Below are positions 7,303 through 14,692 of a DNA stretch of 41,232 nt, piece by piece. The translations under genes and the position numbers were made by a program. This stretch comes from Bacteroidales bacterium (lineage in GTDB: Bacteria; Bacteroidota; Bacteroidia; Bacteroidales; UBA932): NCBI GenBank assembly GCA_017561865.1, contig JAFZBH010000013.1, forward strand, positions 1 through 41,232, read 5' to 3'. The notes beneath the pieces were generated by a model, which worked only from the letters and a program-made list of their open reading frames with translations, was not told the DNA's origin and ran no database searches. The number at the start of each line of letters is the position of its first letter. Within the stretch, counting starts at the first letter, position 1.

Positions 7303-9315
7303 TTACCAGATGTGGACGCGCTCGCTCTCCGGACGCCACATCGCATCGCCCTCCTTGATGCCGAAGGCGTCGAAGAAGGTGTCGAAGTTGCGCAGGGTCA
7401 CGTTGACGCGGTTGCTTCCGAGCGAGTGGACGTCGAGGTTGGTCAGGCGGGCCTTCTCCTCGTCGGTGATGTTCTGCGCCCAGACGCGGGCGTAGCCGAG
7501 GAAGAAGCGCTGCGCGGCGTTGAATCCGTCGATAGGCTCGGGCTCCACCCCGCCGAGGGCGTTGTGCAGGGCCGTCCAGGCCACGCTCACGCCGCCGTGG
7601 TCGGCGATGTTCTCACCCAGGGTCAGTTCGCCCTTGGCCTTCACGCCCGGCAGGATCTCCACCTGGTTGAACTGGTCCACGAGCACCCGGGTCTTCGCCA
7701 CGAAGGCGGCGCGGTCCTCTTCGGTCCACCAGTTGTTCATGTTGCCGTCCTTGTCGAACAGGCTCCCCTGGTCGTCAAAACCGTGGGTCATTTCGTGGCC
7801 GATCACCACGCCGATGGCGCCGTAATTGACTGCGTCGTCAGCATCCGGGTTGAAGAACGGCGGCTGCAGGATGCCGGCCGGGAAGCAGATCTCGTTGGTC
7901 GTCGGGTTGTAGTAGGCGTTGACCGTCTGCGGGGTCATGCCCCACTCGGTCGGGTCGGTCGGCTTGCCGAGCTTGGAAAGGTTGTCCTGCACGTGCCAGG
8001 CGCTGGCGGCGCGGAGGTTCTCGTAGTAGCTCAGCTCGGGATTGACTTCCAGGGTGCTGTAGTCCTTCCACTTGTCGGGATAGCCGATCTTCACGGTGAA
8101 GGAGGAGAGCTTCTCGCGGGCCTTGGCCTTGGTGGCGTCGGACATCCACTCCAGGGAGTCGATGTGCTGCCCGAGGGAAATCTGCAGGTTCTTCACCAGG
8201 TCGAGCATCTTCTGCTTGGAAGACTCGGGGAAGAACTTCGCGACGTACATCTGGCCCACGGCCTCGCCGAGGATGCTGTTGGGCACGTTCATCGCGCGCT
8301 TCCAGCGCGGCTTCTGCTCGGTCACGCCGCTCATCTGGGTGCTGTAGAAGTCGAAGTTGGCGGCGTAGAAGTCGTCGGACAGGCTGCTCGCTGCGCCGTT
8401 GATCAGCTGGGCGGCCACATAGTCCTTCAGGACTTCCAGGTCGGTCTCCTTGAAGAGTTTGCTGAAGCCCTTGAAGAAGGAAGGCTGCTCGACGATGACC
8501 TTGTCCATCTCGGGGAGGCCCATCGCCTCGGCGAAAGCCTGGAAATCAAAGCCCGGGAAGGCCTTGTAGATCTGCTTCGAGCTCATCGGGTTGTAGAGCT
8601 TGGGGATGTCGCGGTTCTCCACGCTGCTCCAGGAGAATTCGGCCAGCTTGTCCTCGATGCCCGCGGCATTTTCGGCGCGACGCTCGGGGTGGTCCAGGCC
8701 GGCGAGGGTGAAGAACCGGGCGAGCATCGCCTGGTAGCCGTTGCGCAGTTCGGCGTTGGTGGGATCCACGTAGTAGTCGCGGTCTCCCATGCCGAGGCCA
8801 CCCTGGCCGAGATAGAAGATCTGGGTCTTGCTGTCCATCAGGTCGGCGTCCACGCCGCCCCCGAAGAAGCCGCCTTCGCCCACGAGGTTCATCTTGCCCA
8901 GGTGCGCGGCGAGCGCCTTCTTGTCAGGCAGGGCGTAGATCTCGTCGAGGTATTTCTTCAGCGGGGCGGCGCCTTCCGCGTTGAGGCGGGTGGAGTCGAG
9001 TCCCTGCTTGTACAGGTCCACGATCTTCTGGTCGATGGTGCCGCTCTCCGGATTCATCTGAGTCATCTCGGCGAAGAGAGCGTTGAGGTCCTCGACGTTG
9101 CGCTCGCGCAGCACGTCAAAGGAGCCGAAACGGGCGTATTCGGGCTTGAGAGGGTTCTTCTGCATCCAGCCGCCGTTGGCGTAGAGGTAAAAGTCTTCGC
9201 CGGGCGCCACGGACAGGTCCATGTCGGTCGGATCCAGGGCCGGGGTTTTCGTTTCCTTGGGCTGGCAGGCGGCCAGCATCATCACAGGAATCATAACTGC
9301 AAGAAACTTTTTCAT
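7303..9315 (-). CDS. M13-family zinc metallopeptidase, lipoprotein (PepO/neprilysin-like)
   Basis: A 671-residue protein with signal MKKFLAVMIPVMMLAACQPK (lipobox LAAC), so it is predicted lipidated and extracytoplasmic. The N-terminal peptidase_M13 domain starts at DFYLYANGGWMQKNPL. The zinc site is VIGHEMTHGFDDQGS with H507, E508 and H511. The third ligand is E568 in LGENIADHGGVSVAW. The usual ENIADLGG has a histidine for leucine here. The C-terminal region with INEEW/GIKEGDAMWR and the ending RVHIW are family-typical, so the protein is complete. ATG at 9315 gives the signal peptide; longer upstream frames do not. It is divergent from the DUF6198-like gene and followed by the permease 4 bp downstream. 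Confidence 0.95.
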   Translation of the reverse strand: MKKFLAVMIPVMMLAACQPKETKTPALDPTDMDLSVAPGEDFYLYANGGWMQKNPLKPEYARFGSFDVLRERNVEDLNALFAEMTQMNPESGTIDQKIVDLYKQGLDSTRLNAEGAAPLKKYLDEIYALPDKKALAAHLGKMNLVGEGGFFGGGVDADLMDSKTQIFYLGQGGLGMGDRDYYVDPTNAELRNGYQAMLARFFTLAGLDHPERRAENAAGIEDKLAEFSWSSVENRDIPKLYNPMSSKQIYKAFPGFDFQAFAEAMGLPEMDKVIVEQPSFFKGFSKLFKETDLEVLKDYVAAQLINGAASSLSDDFYAANFDFYSTQMSGVTEQKPRWKRAMNVPNSILGEAVGQMYVAKFFPESSKQKMLDLVKNLQISLGQHIDSLEWMSDATKAKAREKLSSFTVKIGYPDKWKDYSTLEVNPELSYYENLRAASAWHVQDNLSKLGKPTDPTEWGMTPQTVNAYYNPTTNEICFPAGILQPPFFNPDADDAVNYGAIGVVIGHEMTHGFDDQGSLFDKDGNMNNWWTEEDRAAFVAKTRVLVDQFNQVEILPGVKAKGELTLGENIADHGGVSVAWTALHNALGGVEPEPIDGFNAAQRFFLGYARVWAQNITDEEKARLTNLDVHSLGSNRVNVTLRNFDTFFDAFGIKEGDAMWRPESERVHIW

Positions 9316-9328
9316 ATCGGTATTTTTA

Positions 9329-9377
9329 TTTGAAAATTCAAACCGGACTGCGAATTTACGGAAAATTCCGATATTTG
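9329..9377. promoter_or_regulatory. Divergent control region with twin inverted repeats
   Basis: Two short inverted repeats share the core GAAAATTC: TTTGAA-AA-TTCAAA (9329-9342) and CGGAA-AA-TTCCG (9359-9370), centred 29 bp apart. GATATTTG (9370-9377), a near-consensus -7 box for the plus-strand gene, overlaps the second repeat and ends 8 bp before its ATG. The layout suggests a shared operator for the divergent M13 peptidase and membrane-protein genes, but no regulator is known. Confidence 0.4.
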
Positions 9378-9385
9378 CAGGTAGT

Positions 9386-10117
9386 ATGAATGCAAAAGTG
9401 AAAGATATCCTCCGGCGGTATGCCGTGGCGAGCGTGGGCCTGGTGTTCGTGGCGCTGGGCGTGGCCCTGTCGATCATCTCCAACCTGGGGACGGCGCCGC
9501 TGTCGTGCCCTGCCTATGTGCTGAACCTCCGATTCCCGGCCCTGTCGGTCGGGACTTTCACCCTGCTGGTCAACACGTCCCTGATCCTCATCCAGCTGGC
9601 CGTGTGGCGCAAGCGTTTCCAGGCCCGTTACCTGATGCAGATCGTCGCTTCGGCCGTATTCGGGTACCTGATCGACGCCTGCCTCTGGGCGTTGGGCTGG
9701 CTGCATCCGGAGGGCTTCCTCTCCCGCATAGGACTCACCGTGCTTGCCGCCCTTGTGACGGCTTTCGGCGTGAGCATCGAAGTGGCGGCGAACGCCTGGA
9801 TGCTCTCCGCGGAGATGACGGTCCTCGCCTTCTCGCAGGTGTTCAAGTGGAAGTTCCACCGGGTGAAGGTCTGGATGGATTCCCTGATGGTGGTCCTGGC
9901 CGCCGTGCTCTGCTGGCTGTTCTTCGCCAATCCTTTCGGGGAAGGGGCTTATACTACGTTCGCAGATATCCTGCTGGCCCGCACCCCCGGCATCGTCATC
10001 GGCCTGGGGACCCTGCTGCTGGCCGTCCTGCCCGGCCTGCTGATGCGCTTGACGGACAGGCATGTGGAGCGTATCCCTAGGGGCAGATCCGGCAGAGCCG
10101 GTTGTACACCGCAATAG
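9386..10117 (+). CDS. YczE/YyaS-type integral membrane protein (DUF6198-like)
   Basis: A 243-residue polytopic membrane protein. The N-terminus MNAKVKDILRRYAVASVGLV is followed by GVALSIISNLGTAPLS, the conserved 'G.als..anLGtaPls' motif of the YczE/DUF6198 group. Five hydrophobic segments follow, at roughly residues 15-35, 48-68, 85-105, 115-140 and 165-220. No catalytic motif is seen, and transport or sensing roles are not established. ATG at 9386 matches the promoter position; the frame extends further upstream through the control region without a plausible start. The 3' end overlaps the MltF-like gene on the opposite strand by 41 bp, so the two transcripts are antisense at their ends. Confidence 0.82.
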   Translation: MNAKVKDILRRYAVASVGLVFVALGVALSIISNLGTAPLSCPAYVLNLRFPALSVGTFTLLVNTSLILIQLAVWRKRFQARYLMQIVASAVFGYLIDACLWALGWLHPEGFLSRIGLTVLAALVTAFGVSIEVAANAWMLSAEMTVLAFSQVFKWKFHRVKVWMDSLMVVLAAVLCWLFFANPFGEGAYTTFADILLARTPGIVIGLGTLLLAVLPGLLMRLTDRHVERIPRGRSGRAGCTPQ

Positions 10118-11120
10118 CGTTATCCACGTAGAAAACGGTCTCGTCGCCCCGGAAAGGGCCGAGTTTGACGACTCCGGTCGCCATCACGCTCTCCTGAGCC
10201 ATCAGCGGCAGGACGCGGTTGACGATGTTGATCCAGTAGCCCGTGTCCACGTCCAGCCAGCGGGCGAGGCTGATGCAGTCGTCGATGCGTCCGATGCCTG
10301 CGTTGTAGGCGGCGAGGGCGTATTTATAGCGCTCGGTCATATTATCCCCCACGTTGTAGTAGCGCCGGATGAGCGTGCCCAGGGAACGGGCGCCGGCGGC
10401 GATGTTCATTTCCGGGTCCAGCGGATCGGTCACCCCGTAGTGCTCTGCGGTCTTGGGCATCATCTGCATCAGGCCGGCGGCGCCGCGCGGTGAGCGGGCT
10501 TCGATATGGAAGCGGGACTCCTGATAGATCACGGCGGCGAGCAGGTGCCAGTCCCAGCCCAGCGAATCGGCGTGGGTGCGGATGAGGCTGTCGTAGGGAC
10601 TGATCTGCGGGCGGGGACCGCTGCGGAAAGCGTTGAAGCGTTCCAGGAAAAGCGCCCGGGTGGCGGCGTAATCGTCCGAGGCGTGCCAGTCGTCGATCCA
10701 CGCGTCGAGCTCCCGCATCGCTTCCGTCTCGTCCGGACGCATCAGCCAGAGGCTGAGGCTGTCCACCGGCTTGGAGACGAGCACGCTGTCCAACGCCAGA
10801 CCCTCGCCCAGAGGAATCACGAGGATGTCGAAGGCTCCTTCGCGCAGCGAATCGAGCAGGCTGCCTTCGCCGCCGGAAAGGCGGATCTCGGCGCGCTGGC
10901 CGTTCTCGGCCGCGAAACGCTCTAGCAGGTGATAGTGGTAGCCGATGACCAGCGCCTTGGAAGTATCTGCGAGCGGGGCGAGCTCCAGCACGCTGCGGAT
11001 GACTTCCGGTTTGACGCGCTGCGGTGGCGACGGTTTCCGGTGGATGCACAGCGAAGCGACCGCAGCGGCGGCGACCAGGACCAGGATGACGGCCAGGGCG
11101 GTGATCTCAGAGCGGCGCAT
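10077..11120 (-). CDS. MltF-like lytic murein transglycosylase
   Basis: A 347-residue protein starting with an N-terminal TM anchor (MRRSEITALAVILVLVAAAA). Residues ~40-165 look like a shortened version of the solute-binding-like domain of MltF (FDILVIPLGEGLALDSV, SLSLWLMRPDE). The SLT domain starts near residue 180. LAAVIYQESRFHIEARSPRG contains the catalytic glutamate, followed by GAAGLMQMMPKTA and YALAAYNAGIGRI. Known function: cleaves the glycan strand of peptidoglycan to 1,6-anhydro-MurNAc products. It lies 4 bp after the porin stop, so it is in the porin operon. Its 3' end overlaps the convergent membrane-protein gene. Confidence 0.9.
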   Translation of the reverse strand: MRRSEITALAVILVLVAAAAVASLCIHRKPSPPQRVKPEVIRSVLELAPLADTSKALVIGYHYHLLERFAAENGQRAEIRLSGGEGSLLDSLREGAFDILVIPLGEGLALDSVLVSKPVDSLSLWLMRPDETEAMRELDAWIDDWHASDDYAATRALFLERFNAFRSGPRPQISPYDSLIRTHADSLGWDWHLLAAVIYQESRFHIEARSPRGAAGLMQMMPKTAEHYGVTDPLDPEMNIAAGARSLGTLIRRYYNVGDNMTERYKYALAAYNAGIGRIDDCISLARWLDVDTGYWINIVNRVLPLMAQESVMATGVVKLGPFRGDETVFYVDNAIAVYNRLCRICP

Positions 11121-11124
11121 AAGC

Positions 11125-13836
11125 TTAACGCGAACGGGCGCGGGTGGTCCCCAGGGAAGAGGAAGAGGAGGGGCGGCCGGCGCCCTGCGGGAAAGAGCCC
11201 TGGGAGGCTCCCTGCGCGGATGAGCCGCGGGAAGTCCCTTGGGAGCCGGAGGAACGGATGCGGTTTGCGGGCTGTGTATAGAACGGCCAGTAGATGCCGA
11301 ATTTCAAACCGTCCATTCCGTTCTGGGTTACGGTGTAACGGTCCGCGCTGAAGTAGTCGGGATGCAGCAGGGGCCAGCCGCCGCCGGCGTTCTGGTACTT
11401 GACGAAGACGCAGGCTCTCTTCCACTGGACGTTGACGAACAGGTCGAAGAAGGGACCGTTGGTGTAGAGCCGCTCCTCCTGGTTGTGGAAAACGCCCAGG
11501 TTCGGATTCCACGAAGGGGAATACCAGGGCGTGTTGTACCAGGCGTCCGCTCCGATCTGCATCGTCATCACGTTCTGGCGCTGCTCGTTGCGCTGGACCA
11601 CGAACTCCAGGTAGTAACGGAAGTTGAACGCGGCGGCGGGCAGGGGCAGGACTTCCGGATTGGAAGAGACCTGGAAGAGGGCCCGGTGGTCGAAATGGAC
11701 GGGGCCCGCCTTGAATTCCTTGCGAAGCGAGGCGGACAGCACGCTCATCGCGGTGCCGTTCTGGCGGATGATGCCGGCGGTGTCGTAGTAGAGGTTGTTG
11801 CCCAGCAGGGCATAACCCACGTCGGCGGACAGTTTCCAGTGGGGAATGTCGAGCCGGCCCTGCAGGCGGGTCGTGGAGATCTTGCCGAAGTCGTTGTCCC
11901 AGCTATAGTGGTTCAGGTTGAGGTGTTGCTGGTAAAAAGTCGGCTCTTCGAGGGTGGTCTCGAAATGGGCGGAGAGGCTGACGGGACTCTTTCTCGCGCG
12001 CCGGAAGGGGAAGAAACGGAACGAGAGGTTCCCCTCGAGCGCGAGGTCGCCGAAATCGTGCCCGAGCAGCACGTAGCGGGCCTTGGCGTCCCAGAAGGCG
12101 CTGCTTCGCAGCTGCCCTTCCGCGCCCGCGTACAGATAGAAGGAGTTCTCCACGTGGCGCATCGGCCGGAGGGCGGTGCTGTCGAAATAATGCTTGAGGT
12201 AGTCGCCCACGCCCACGTCCAGGCGCGAGACGATCCCCTCGTCCGACCAGGGCTGCAGGCGGATATAGACCTTGTTGTCCAGGCGCATCACGCGCATCGA
12301 GTCGGCGCTGGCCGCGCCGTAGCGGAAGACATCGTTGTAGAGGGCGGCGCCGAACTCGTCGCTGATGGCGTCGTTGTAGTTGCGGACGTAGTTGGACCAC
12401 TCGGTGCTGTGGCCGATAAAGGCGGTGGTGATGTCGCGGTCCAGGCTGTCGGCGTTGAAGACGTAGGTGCTGTCGCGCTTCGCGCGGAGGCGGTTGATGA
12501 AGGTGAAGGGGATGCGCAGCTGCTGGTCCAGGAAGACGGTGTTCTTCTTGATCTTGGACTTGGCGTCGGACAGATTGACCCGGATGTCGCGCGGATTCAC
12601 GGTCGTGTCGCGTATCCAGCTGATCTCGCGCATGCCGCCGTTCTCCTGCCGGGAGACCATATTATAGATGTATCCCGCGTGCATCGTATAGCGCTTGCCC
12701 AGGTAGTTCGCCTGGACGACGGTGGTCTTGTTGACGGTCTGCTCCCGCTCCAGGATGCCTCCTCCGCCATAACGGTCATACAGCAGGGAGATGTTGAGCG
12801 CGGGGGTGATGTTCTGCGAAGTGAAGAGGTGGAGGTCGTCGGACTCCTTCTCCTTGGCGGCGAACAGGGTGCCGAAATAGGCGAGTTCGGTGTAGGGGAC
12901 CTTGGTGTTGTAGTGCGGCAGGTTGCGGTGCGAATAGCTCCAGGACTCCTGCGCGTCATAAAATTCGACGCCTTCGCCGCTGCGCCGCAGGAACCAGTTG
13001 TAGCTCTGCACAGGCGAGCCGGCCACGCCCAGCCAGGTCGCGTTGACGTCCTGCCGCAGGAAGGGATAGTCGTGGAAGCGGTAATTGTAGGTCGTGTCGG
13101 GCACGTAAGGGGTCATCTTCCCGAAATCGGGATCGCGCGTCCAGGCGAGCAGGCGCTTGTAGAACAGCGAATCGGGCAGGGCATAGGTCTCCAGGATGCG
13201 CGGGGTGGTCTCCGCGATGCTGTCGCGGATGTTCCGGCGCTCTTCCTTGACCTTGGCCAGCGAGTCGGCCAGCGCCATCTTCCGCTTGACGCGCTGCTCC
13301 ATGTCGTACTGCTTTCGCTCCTGGGGGGAGAGACCGGCGTACCAGGCTTCGAACTCCGCCTTGGCCCGGGCGATGGAGTCGGCCAGGTAGATCGAGTCGA
13401 TCTTGTCCCAGAGGCTGGAGTCGAGCAGGGCCCGGAGCGAATCACGCGGGCTCAGGCGAACGACGGTGTCGACGGCCACGGCCACGGAATCCGCCGCCTC
13501 GTCGACCGCTCCCGACGTGTCGCGCACGGTGATCTCCTCCAGCGACAGCGTCCTGCGCAACTTATACCCGGCCACGGGGTAGATCACCGTGTCCTGCCCC
13601 GGTGCCTCTGCCTGCTTACCCGTCGGCATCAGCCGACCGTCGCGGTCCCGGGACTTTGCTTCTGCAAAGTCGGAAAGGGACTCGAGCGACGCAGGGGTTC
13701 GGGGATATGCCCCGTATGGAGTGGACTCCGACGCCGTAGCAACTTCCCGGAAAGGGCCGCGGCCGAAATCCATCGCTCCCGCAATGGCAAAAGCCGTCAC
13801 GGCGACAGGAAAAGCTATGCGCGAAAACAGATTCAT
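11125..13836 (-). CDS. Putative outer-membrane porin, Porin_10 family, with unusual N-terminal insert and C-terminal tail
   Basis: A 903-residue protein with signal peptide MNLFSRIAFPVAVTAFAIAG. An N-terminal charged region (residues ~100-210) with DSLxxx(R/K)-type helices comes before the barrel. The barrel begins near YNYRFHDYPFLRQDVNATWL and WLGVAGSPVQSYNWFLR, a signature of the Bacteroidota Porin_10 group. Alternating strands continue to FGIYWPFYTQPANR. Two oddities: residues ~36-72 are encoded by a run of short DNA palindromes, and the last 44 residues form a Ser/Gly/Gln-rich tail after what should be the final beta-strand. The -7 box is so close to the ATG that the mRNA may be leaderless. 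First gene of the porin / mltF-like operon. Substrate unknown. Confidence 0.88.
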   Translation of the reverse strand: MNLFSRIAFPVAVTAFAIAGAMDFGRGPFREVATASESTPYGAYPRTPASLESLSDFAEAKSRDRDGRLMPTGKQAEAPGQDTVIYPVAGYKLRRTLSLEEITVRDTSGAVDEAADSVAVAVDTVVRLSPRDSLRALLDSSLWDKIDSIYLADSIARAKAEFEAWYAGLSPQERKQYDMEQRVKRKMALADSLAKVKEERRNIRDSIAETTPRILETYALPDSLFYKRLLAWTRDPDFGKMTPYVPDTTYNYRFHDYPFLRQDVNATWLGVAGSPVQSYNWFLRRSGEGVEFYDAQESWSYSHRNLPHYNTKVPYTELAYFGTLFAAKEKESDDLHLFTSQNITPALNISLLYDRYGGGGILEREQTVNKTTVVQANYLGKRYTMHAGYIYNMVSRQENGGMREISWIRDTTVNPRDIRVNLSDAKSKIKKNTVFLDQQLRIPFTFINRLRAKRDSTYVFNADSLDRDITTAFIGHSTEWSNYVRNYNDAISDEFGAALYNDVFRYGAASADSMRVMRLDNKVYIRLQPWSDEGIVSRLDVGVGDYLKHYFDSTALRPMRHVENSFYLYAGAEGQLRSSAFWDAKARYVLLGHDFGDLALEGNLSFRFFPFRRARKSPVSLSAHFETTLEEPTFYQQHLNLNHYSWDNDFGKISTTRLQGRLDIPHWKLSADVGYALLGNNLYYDTAGIIRQNGTAMSVLSASLRKEFKAGPVHFDHRALFQVSSNPEVLPLPAAAFNFRYYLEFVVQRNEQRQNVMTMQIGADAWYNTPWYSPSWNPNLGVFHNQEERLYTNGPFFDLFVNVQWKRACVFVKYQNAGGGWPLLHPDYFSADRYTVTQNGMDGLKFGIYWPFYTQPANRIRSSGSQGTSRGSSAQGASQGSFPQGAGRPSSSSSLGTTRARSR
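11128..11259 (-). repeat. Low-complexity nonapeptide repeats at the porin C-terminus
   Basis: Codes for residues 860-903. Three imperfect nine-residue units lie head to tail at 11253-11173: SSGSQGTSR, GSSAQGASQ, GSFPQGAGR. They share x-S-x-x-Q-G-x-x-R/Q. A poly-serine stretch and a basic end (TTRARSR) follow. The DNA is correspondingly an imperfect 27-bp tandem repeat. Confidence 0.7.
13622..13729. repeat. Cluster of five short palindromes inside the porin reading frame
   Basis: Within 108 bp lie five short inverted repeats, most separated by 2-5 nt. They are GTCGGC-ATCA-GCCGAC (13622-13637), GTCCCGGGAC (13645-13654), GACTTTGC-TTCT-GCAAAGTC (13652-13671), CGGGG-ATATG-CCCCG (13700-13714) and GGAGT-GG-ACTCC (13718-13729). 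The stretch is read in frame without a stop and encodes residues ~36-72, just after the signal peptide and before the conserved part. The density looks like an inserted REP- or MITE-like element rather than ordinary coding sequence. Confidence 0.6.
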
Positions 13837-13842
13837 AATCTA

Positions 13843-13850
13843 CAAAGATA
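13843..13850 (-). promoter_or_regulatory. -7 box TATCTTTG for the porin operon
   Basis: Minus-strand TATCTTTG ends only 6 bp before the porin ATG, so the predicted transcription start is at or within a few bases of the start codon. No -33 TTTG is present at 19-20 bp. Confidence 0.6.
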
Positions 13851-13862
13851 TAGAAATTTTGC

Positions 13863-13897
13863 GATAATCAGTCTGTTTTTGCAAAGGATTGATTATC
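13863..13897. promoter_or_regulatory. Inverted repeat upstream of the porin promoter
   Basis: GATAATCA (13863-13870) and TGATTATC (13890-13897) are perfect 8-bp arms with a 19-bp spacer, centred about 33 bp upstream of the -7 box. The placement suits a dimeric activator or repressor. Confidence 0.4.
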
Positions 13898-13919
13898 CGT
13901 CCGTTACATATCCACTTGA

Positions 13920-13967
13920 GGGAATATGCCCCAAAGCAGAAGTGTAAGTTGCAGACTATGAGATTGT
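13920..13967 (+). other. Copy A of a short two-copy motif layout
   Basis: GGGAATATGCCCC (13920-13932), GTAAGT (13944-13949) and GATTGT (13962-13967) have the same order and nearly the same spacing as a second copy at 17819-17869. Here the motif ends next to the murU stop and precedes no plus-strand gene. Function unknown. Confidence 0.3.
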
Positions 13968-14692
13968 TACAAAAACGGGCAGTGCTGCGCTTCGGCGAGT
14001 TTCTCGGGGCTGCCGATATCGATCAGCCGCAGGTCCCGGGCCACGACCCCGCGGATGACGCCGCGGGCGCATTCGCTCAGATAGAAATCGATGATGGAGA
14101 ACTTCTCCGGCCAGGGCGCCATCTTCCCGAAGACGGCATCGGACACGACGTGGATGCCGCAGAACGAAAAGCGGCGGTATTTCGCGGGATCGAAATCCGG
14201 CAGATACGGACTCTTGACTTCGCCCGTGCGCACGTTCGTCCAGCCCGCCAGGCGCATCTCATCGTCAAAGAGCAGATAGCGGTCGGCCGGGGCGTCGGTC
14301 AGCAGGAGCGTAGCCAGGCTCCCGGGATCGTCCTGCCCGAGGAACCAGTTCACGTCCAGGTCGCTGAGAATGTCCACATTGTGCACCAGGAAACGTCCGG
14401 AGCCGAGCAGCGGCGCCGCGTGGCGTATGCCTCCGCCGGTCTCGAGCGGCTCCCGCTCCTCGCGCGAGACGGCCACCGGCACGCCGAAGTCGTGGCACGC
14501 GAGGTAATCTTCAATCTGCTCCGCGAAATGGTGCACGTTCACGACGAACGCTTCGATCCCCGCATCGCGCAGCTTGCAGAGTACGCGCTCGAGCATCGGC
14601 ACGCCCCCCACGGGGACGAGCGCCTTGGGCATCGAGTCCGTCAGCGGACGAAGCCGGGTCCCCAGGCCGGCGGCGAAAATGAGCGCTTTCAT
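13967..14692 (-). CDS. murU: MurU-like nucleotidyltransferase (sugar-1-phosphate nucleotidylyltransferase family)
   Basis: A 241-residue protein starting MKALIFAAGLGTRLRPLTDS, the classic NTP-binding loop of the nucleotidyltransferase superfamily. It continues MPKALVPVGGVPMLERVL. Later elements are ETGGGIRHAAPLLGSG, FLVHNVDILSDLDVNWFL (metal-binding aspartate region) and LIDIGSPEKLAEAQ at the C-terminus, as in MurU. Known: MurU makes UDP-MurNAc from MurNAc-1-phosphate in the AmgK-MurU peptidoglycan recycling route. The upstream gene is an AmgK-like kinase overlapping by 4 bp (ATGA), which strongly supports this over a generic mannose or glucose transferase. The open frame extends ~135 codons upstream, but that part is antiphase to the kinase and is discarded. 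Confidence 0.78.
   Translation of the reverse strand: MKALIFAAGLGTRLRPLTDSMPKALVPVGGVPMLERVLCKLRDAGIEAFVVNVHHFAEQIEDYLACHDFGVPVAVSREEREPLETGGGIRHAAPLLGSGRFLVHNVDILSDLDVNWFLGQDDPGSLATLLLTDAPADRYLLFDDEMRLAGWTNVRTGEVKSPYLPDFDPAKYRRFSFCGIHVVSDAVFGKMAPWPEKFSIIDFYLSECARGVIRGVVARDLRLIDIGSPEKLAEAQHCPFL

Noticed and set aside
7024..9333. A 769-codon open frame antisense to the M13 peptidase
   Set aside because: Same reason: a shadow of a gene with intact catalytic motifs.
11239..13947. A 902-codon open frame antisense to the porin
   Set aside because: Its composition is the mirror image of the porin codons, with no signal peptide or domain; long antisense frames are expected at this GC content.
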